Part shown: in pieces, positions 61,329-64,000 of the stretch
Numbering within the stretch: the stretch's first letter is position 1
How the letters are laid out: each line of letters starts with the position of its first letter
Assembly (NCBI GenBank): GCA_036674765.1
Contig: JARVKI010000056.1
Span: 124,001-188,000 of the forward strand
From: Seiridium cupressi
Lineage: Eukaryota > Ascomycota > Sordariomycetes > Amphisphaeriales > Sporocadaceae
Length of the DNA stretch: 64,000 bases
Reading direction: 5' to 3'
Translations under genes and position numbers: made by a program
The notes under the pieces: generated by a model
What the model saw: only the letters and a program-made list of their open reading frames with translations
The model's database searches: none
What the model was told of the DNA's origin: nothing

Positions 61329-62488
61329 ATGAAATTCAGTGCCCTAGCTGACCCAAATTTGTTCTCTTTTGCCACCACAATGGACTCGAACCTGCAGAAA
61401 GAGGCGGATATATCACTCACATGCGACAATGGAACAATTGATATGCTGCAATTGGATCCAGAGTTAGACGTCATACTTCATATCAAGGACTCAGCCACTA
61501 GTGCAGAGGACAAGTTTCTCGTTGCTTCCAAAGTCCTAGGTCTCTCCTCAAAAATGTTCGCGAAAATGTTCAGTCCTAGCTTTGAAGAAGGTCCTCGACT
61601 ACGCAAGGAGGTGCGCCCTTGTATCGCCCTGGAAGAAGACGATCCTACTGCCATGGAGACAATACTGCGAGTCCTGCACTACCAGCATGAGGGCATACCA
61701 TTCACCATGAATGCCAAGACTCTTTCGACTCTCGCAATTCATATCGACAAGTACCAATGCGATCAGGCTTTAGCACCATGGACTAGGCACTGGTATGCTA
61801 GCTTCAAAGATGTCACCTTGTCTAAAGATATCGGATTTTTTCTCCTGGCTGCATATCTCTTGCGGTTTCCAAGGCCTTCTGGTTTAATGGCCCATGCAGT
61901 TAAGCATCTTCCACCTGGCTTTCTTGCTGCATGGTAGGAGGAAGAAACATTGCGCTATCTCCCGGACACTTTGACAGGTAGCAAACCAGATCTGATCCAA
62001 CATATTGTCACTGAGGACCTGTAGATGTATTGACTTACCAGTCAACAAAGACAATGGATAAACTACACAGGGAAGTCGAAGACGTGGAAGAGGAGTTACG
62101 CCTGTACAAAAGTAGCTACCCTATCGCAGGACTCACATGCACTTCTTGCGGTAGAAACCTTCCCGATAATGCAAAACCCTGTCGCCCTTGCAAAAACACG
62201 GACCTCTCGCCTCGCTCCTGCACTCCTCAGGTCAGGATTGCGGAATATTTCTCAGTGCTGCGTCGTTGCAAGCTCTGGCCGTCGGTAACACCCTTTGCGA
62301 CCTGCAGCCCCGCAGAGATTGCGTTTCGTTTTCAATATACTGAGAAGGACCTGAAGCATCAATGCGGAGGTAATGCAGATTGTCCGTTGGAGCGTAGGCT
62401 AGCTGCTTCGATCGCGCTTATGAAGAAAACACTTGATCGATTGCGAGTAGCCTATGAGCGAAATGGTCGCGATGATGTGTTGTCCTGA
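61329..62488 (+). pseudogene. BTB/POZ-domain protein with in-frame stop
   Basis: The frame starts at ATG 61329 (or 61380, MDSNLQKEAD). The BTB fold is clear: ELDVILHIKD as first strand, FLVASKVLGLSSKMFAKMF as the dimer helices, then EDDPTAMETILRVLHYQHEG and ALAIHIDKYQ-like helices, the usual layout of fungal BTB proteins. The frame stops with TAG at 61935-61937 after GFLAAW, yet the same frame continues sensibly (EEETLRYLPDTL). A C-terminal part in another frame (about 62045-62488) has a helix (MDKLHREVEDVEEELRLYKS), a CTSCGRNL...CRPCKNTD cysteine cluster and a well-formed end. Either a premature stop with frameshift broke the gene, or there is an intron I could not place. BTB proteins often act as cullin-3 adaptors or transcription partners. 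Confidence 0.5.
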
Positions 62489-63397
62489 GCCGGATGCACT
62501 TGTGTGCTATATTGGATTGTTATTGTTCATGTTTGTTACGAGAAACCATCTACTAGGTTGATCTTGATAGTTCTTATATTTGCTTTTGCAAAATGATAAA
62601 GAAAACTTGTTTTATTACCAATATTGTTGCTCATATTCAGATAGAAGTCTAGAATTCCGTTTTGTTTTTGTATCAGAATATTGTACTCTGAGTTACCTTC
62701 TCCCAAAACTGCCTTTTGAAAACCTATATGGCAAGACTAGTACTCTGAAAACCGCTTTCTCCGCTCTAGGCTCCATAGCAACCATGTCACAGTTGCTTGG
62801 CTATAATTACGTATATACTGTGGAGAGACAAACTCGCAATTTTCATTCCGGCCATGTGCTTGACTCCTGTAAGGGAATACCACCTTGTCTTGATTCTTTT
62901 GACTAGACCAAAAGTGTTAATGTCTTAAGAGAATATTGAACCAGGCTGTCTTTTTAATTACAAAAAATGCCACTCCACTCTTACAGTAGCTCTAGTAGCC
63001 CGTTATCGCGATTCGGCACTTCGCAGATCTCTAAATTTATCTGAGTGGTCCAGTGTAAGGATAAAAAGCTCATCGGGCCTATATATAACTTGGTTGTGTC
63101 CGAAAAGAAACGACTTTATTGTTACTCCTCTCATACGGCATTGTAAGTCATCCAAAGAAGCTCCACCATCTCCATCTTCTCTTAGAATAAGCATTGATTA
63201 TGGCCCTCCCAATTGTCTGATTAAGGAACAGTTCGTAATAGAAGCATCAGGCGAGGTTTCGTAAAAATAGAACGGGAAAAATATGAGGGTCCTTAGCTTA
63301 TCGGTAACAGATAGTCTCACTATATCTAACTAGTTATATATATGCTAAACCGGTAAATATTCTACTTGGAACGAAGCAAGACTTTACTAAATCTGCT
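62489..63397. other. Intergenic, AT-rich, nothing recognised
   Basis: About 900 bp between the BTB gene and the transporter's 3' end, which face each other. No credible ORF or element. Confidence 0.45.
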
Positions 63398-64000
63398 TCA
63401 CACTGGTACGGCAGTCGTCTTTTCCTTTTTGTCAGTCCCATCTTTCTTCGCTTTGACACTTTTCCATTCCATTCCCAAGGAAGCCACAAAGCTGAGGCAT
63501 GCCAATCCAAGAGCTAAATACCAAATTGACCTGATAGAGTTATTATACACGTCAAGTACAACAGGTAGCATATCTGCGGAGACCATGCTGCGCAAGGAAG
63601 TCGCCCCGCCATTCGCCAGAGTGGAGGCATCTAGATTGGGAATTATCCCTCCTAATCCCCGGACTAGCTCCGCTTCAAGCAATGTCTGAGATGTTGTAAT
63701 GAATATCGTGGAGCCCAAGAAGTTCACAAAATTTAGCAGCGACAAAGCTATGGACATGTCGTTGTTCGACATGACAGTTTGAGCTGCGACGTTGGGCTGC
63801 TGAAGCCCAAGGCCGAAACCAATCCCGGTAACGATCTATCTTCATGTAAGTAATAGGCCGAAGGCATCTGAATGAGGGGCTTACCTGATAACCTACTGAA
63901 GCCCCCGTTGACGTATTAGGTTGCCGCAATGTAGATAGAGCTGATCCGATAACCAGAAGCGCGCTTCCGATGATCATCAATGGTGTGTAGTACCCGAGAG
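63398..64000 (-). CDS. Major facilitator superfamily transporter, C-terminal part (runs off the window)
   Basis: The minus-strand gene enters from beyond 64000. The last two exons are visible: through 63885 and 63835-63398, with a 49-bp intron between. Text fits the final helices of a 14-TM (EmrB/QacA-type, DHA2) fungal drug:H+ antiporter: YYTPLMIIGSALLVIGSALS, then VTGIGFGLGLQQPNVAAQTV (family motif at the GxGxG helix), ALSLLNFVNFLGSTIFITTSQ, SADMLPVVLDVYNNSIRSIW and YLALGLACLSFVASLGMEW. A basic cytoplasmic tail ends at 63398. About 180 aa of an expected 550 or so are in the window. The substrate cannot be told from this part. Confidence 0.85.

Overview
The window looks like a piece of a filamentous ascomycete genome, most likely Eurotiomycetes (Aspergillus/Penicillium relatives). 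The reasons are short 45-65 bp spliceosomal introns with GTRNGT donors, two Zn2Cys6 activators with the fungal homology region, SAT4/rhodopsin-like membrane proteins, a Goodbye-NACHT receptor, and F-box, BTB and CorA-like accessory genes. Gene density is low. Long intergenic stretches and many decayed genes suggest an accessory region rather than a conserved core block. Exon coordinates below were worked out by hand from splice consensus and frame continuity. Feature start and end give the gene span; exons are in the evidence.

1-9 kb: an LTR-like, GATCAC-rich segment, an intact minus-strand cytochrome P450, then two decayed membrane-protein genes.

9.3-20.9 kb: the most coherent block, a candidate catabolic cluster for N-methylated glycine. 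It holds a sarcosine/fructosyl-amino-acid-oxidase-type flavoenzyme (9623-11044), a membrane-anchored Rieske non-heme-iron monooxygenase of the choline/glycine-betaine type (12044-13460), a Zn2Cys6 regulator (14075-16429) and a dimethylglycine/sarcosine dehydrogenase (18257-20869). Together they could take glycine betaine to dimethylglycine, sarcosine and glycine. A near-identical 14-bp motif (CCGMTCAYGTGAYC) lies about 200-310 bp upstream of each of the three enzyme genes, which suggests one regulon.

21-35 kb: an SDR pseudogene, fragments of a membrane protein and a GNAT acetyltransferase, a second Zn2Cys6 factor followed by a SAM methyltransferase, a Ser/Thr-rich secreted or GPI-type protein with an internal tandem repeat, a small secreted protein, and a double GFA/CENP-V-domain protein.

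35-46 kb: a graveyard. It has a 5'-truncated SAT4 gene, an F-box relic next to a dispersed 158-bp repeat, a multi-pass membrane protein, a Ras-like GTPase relic without a normal P-loop, and an unidentified interrupted gene of higher GC.

46.9-58.5 kb: a large STAND/NLR-type receptor (Goodbye-NACHT-helical-ZZ-like finger, 1621 aa), a second copy of the repeat just after it, a CorA-like membrane protein, a small charged protein, and a kinase with a degenerate glycine loop.

58.5-64 kb: mostly empty, then a BTB/POZ gene with an in-frame stop and the 3' end of an MFS transporter that runs off the window.
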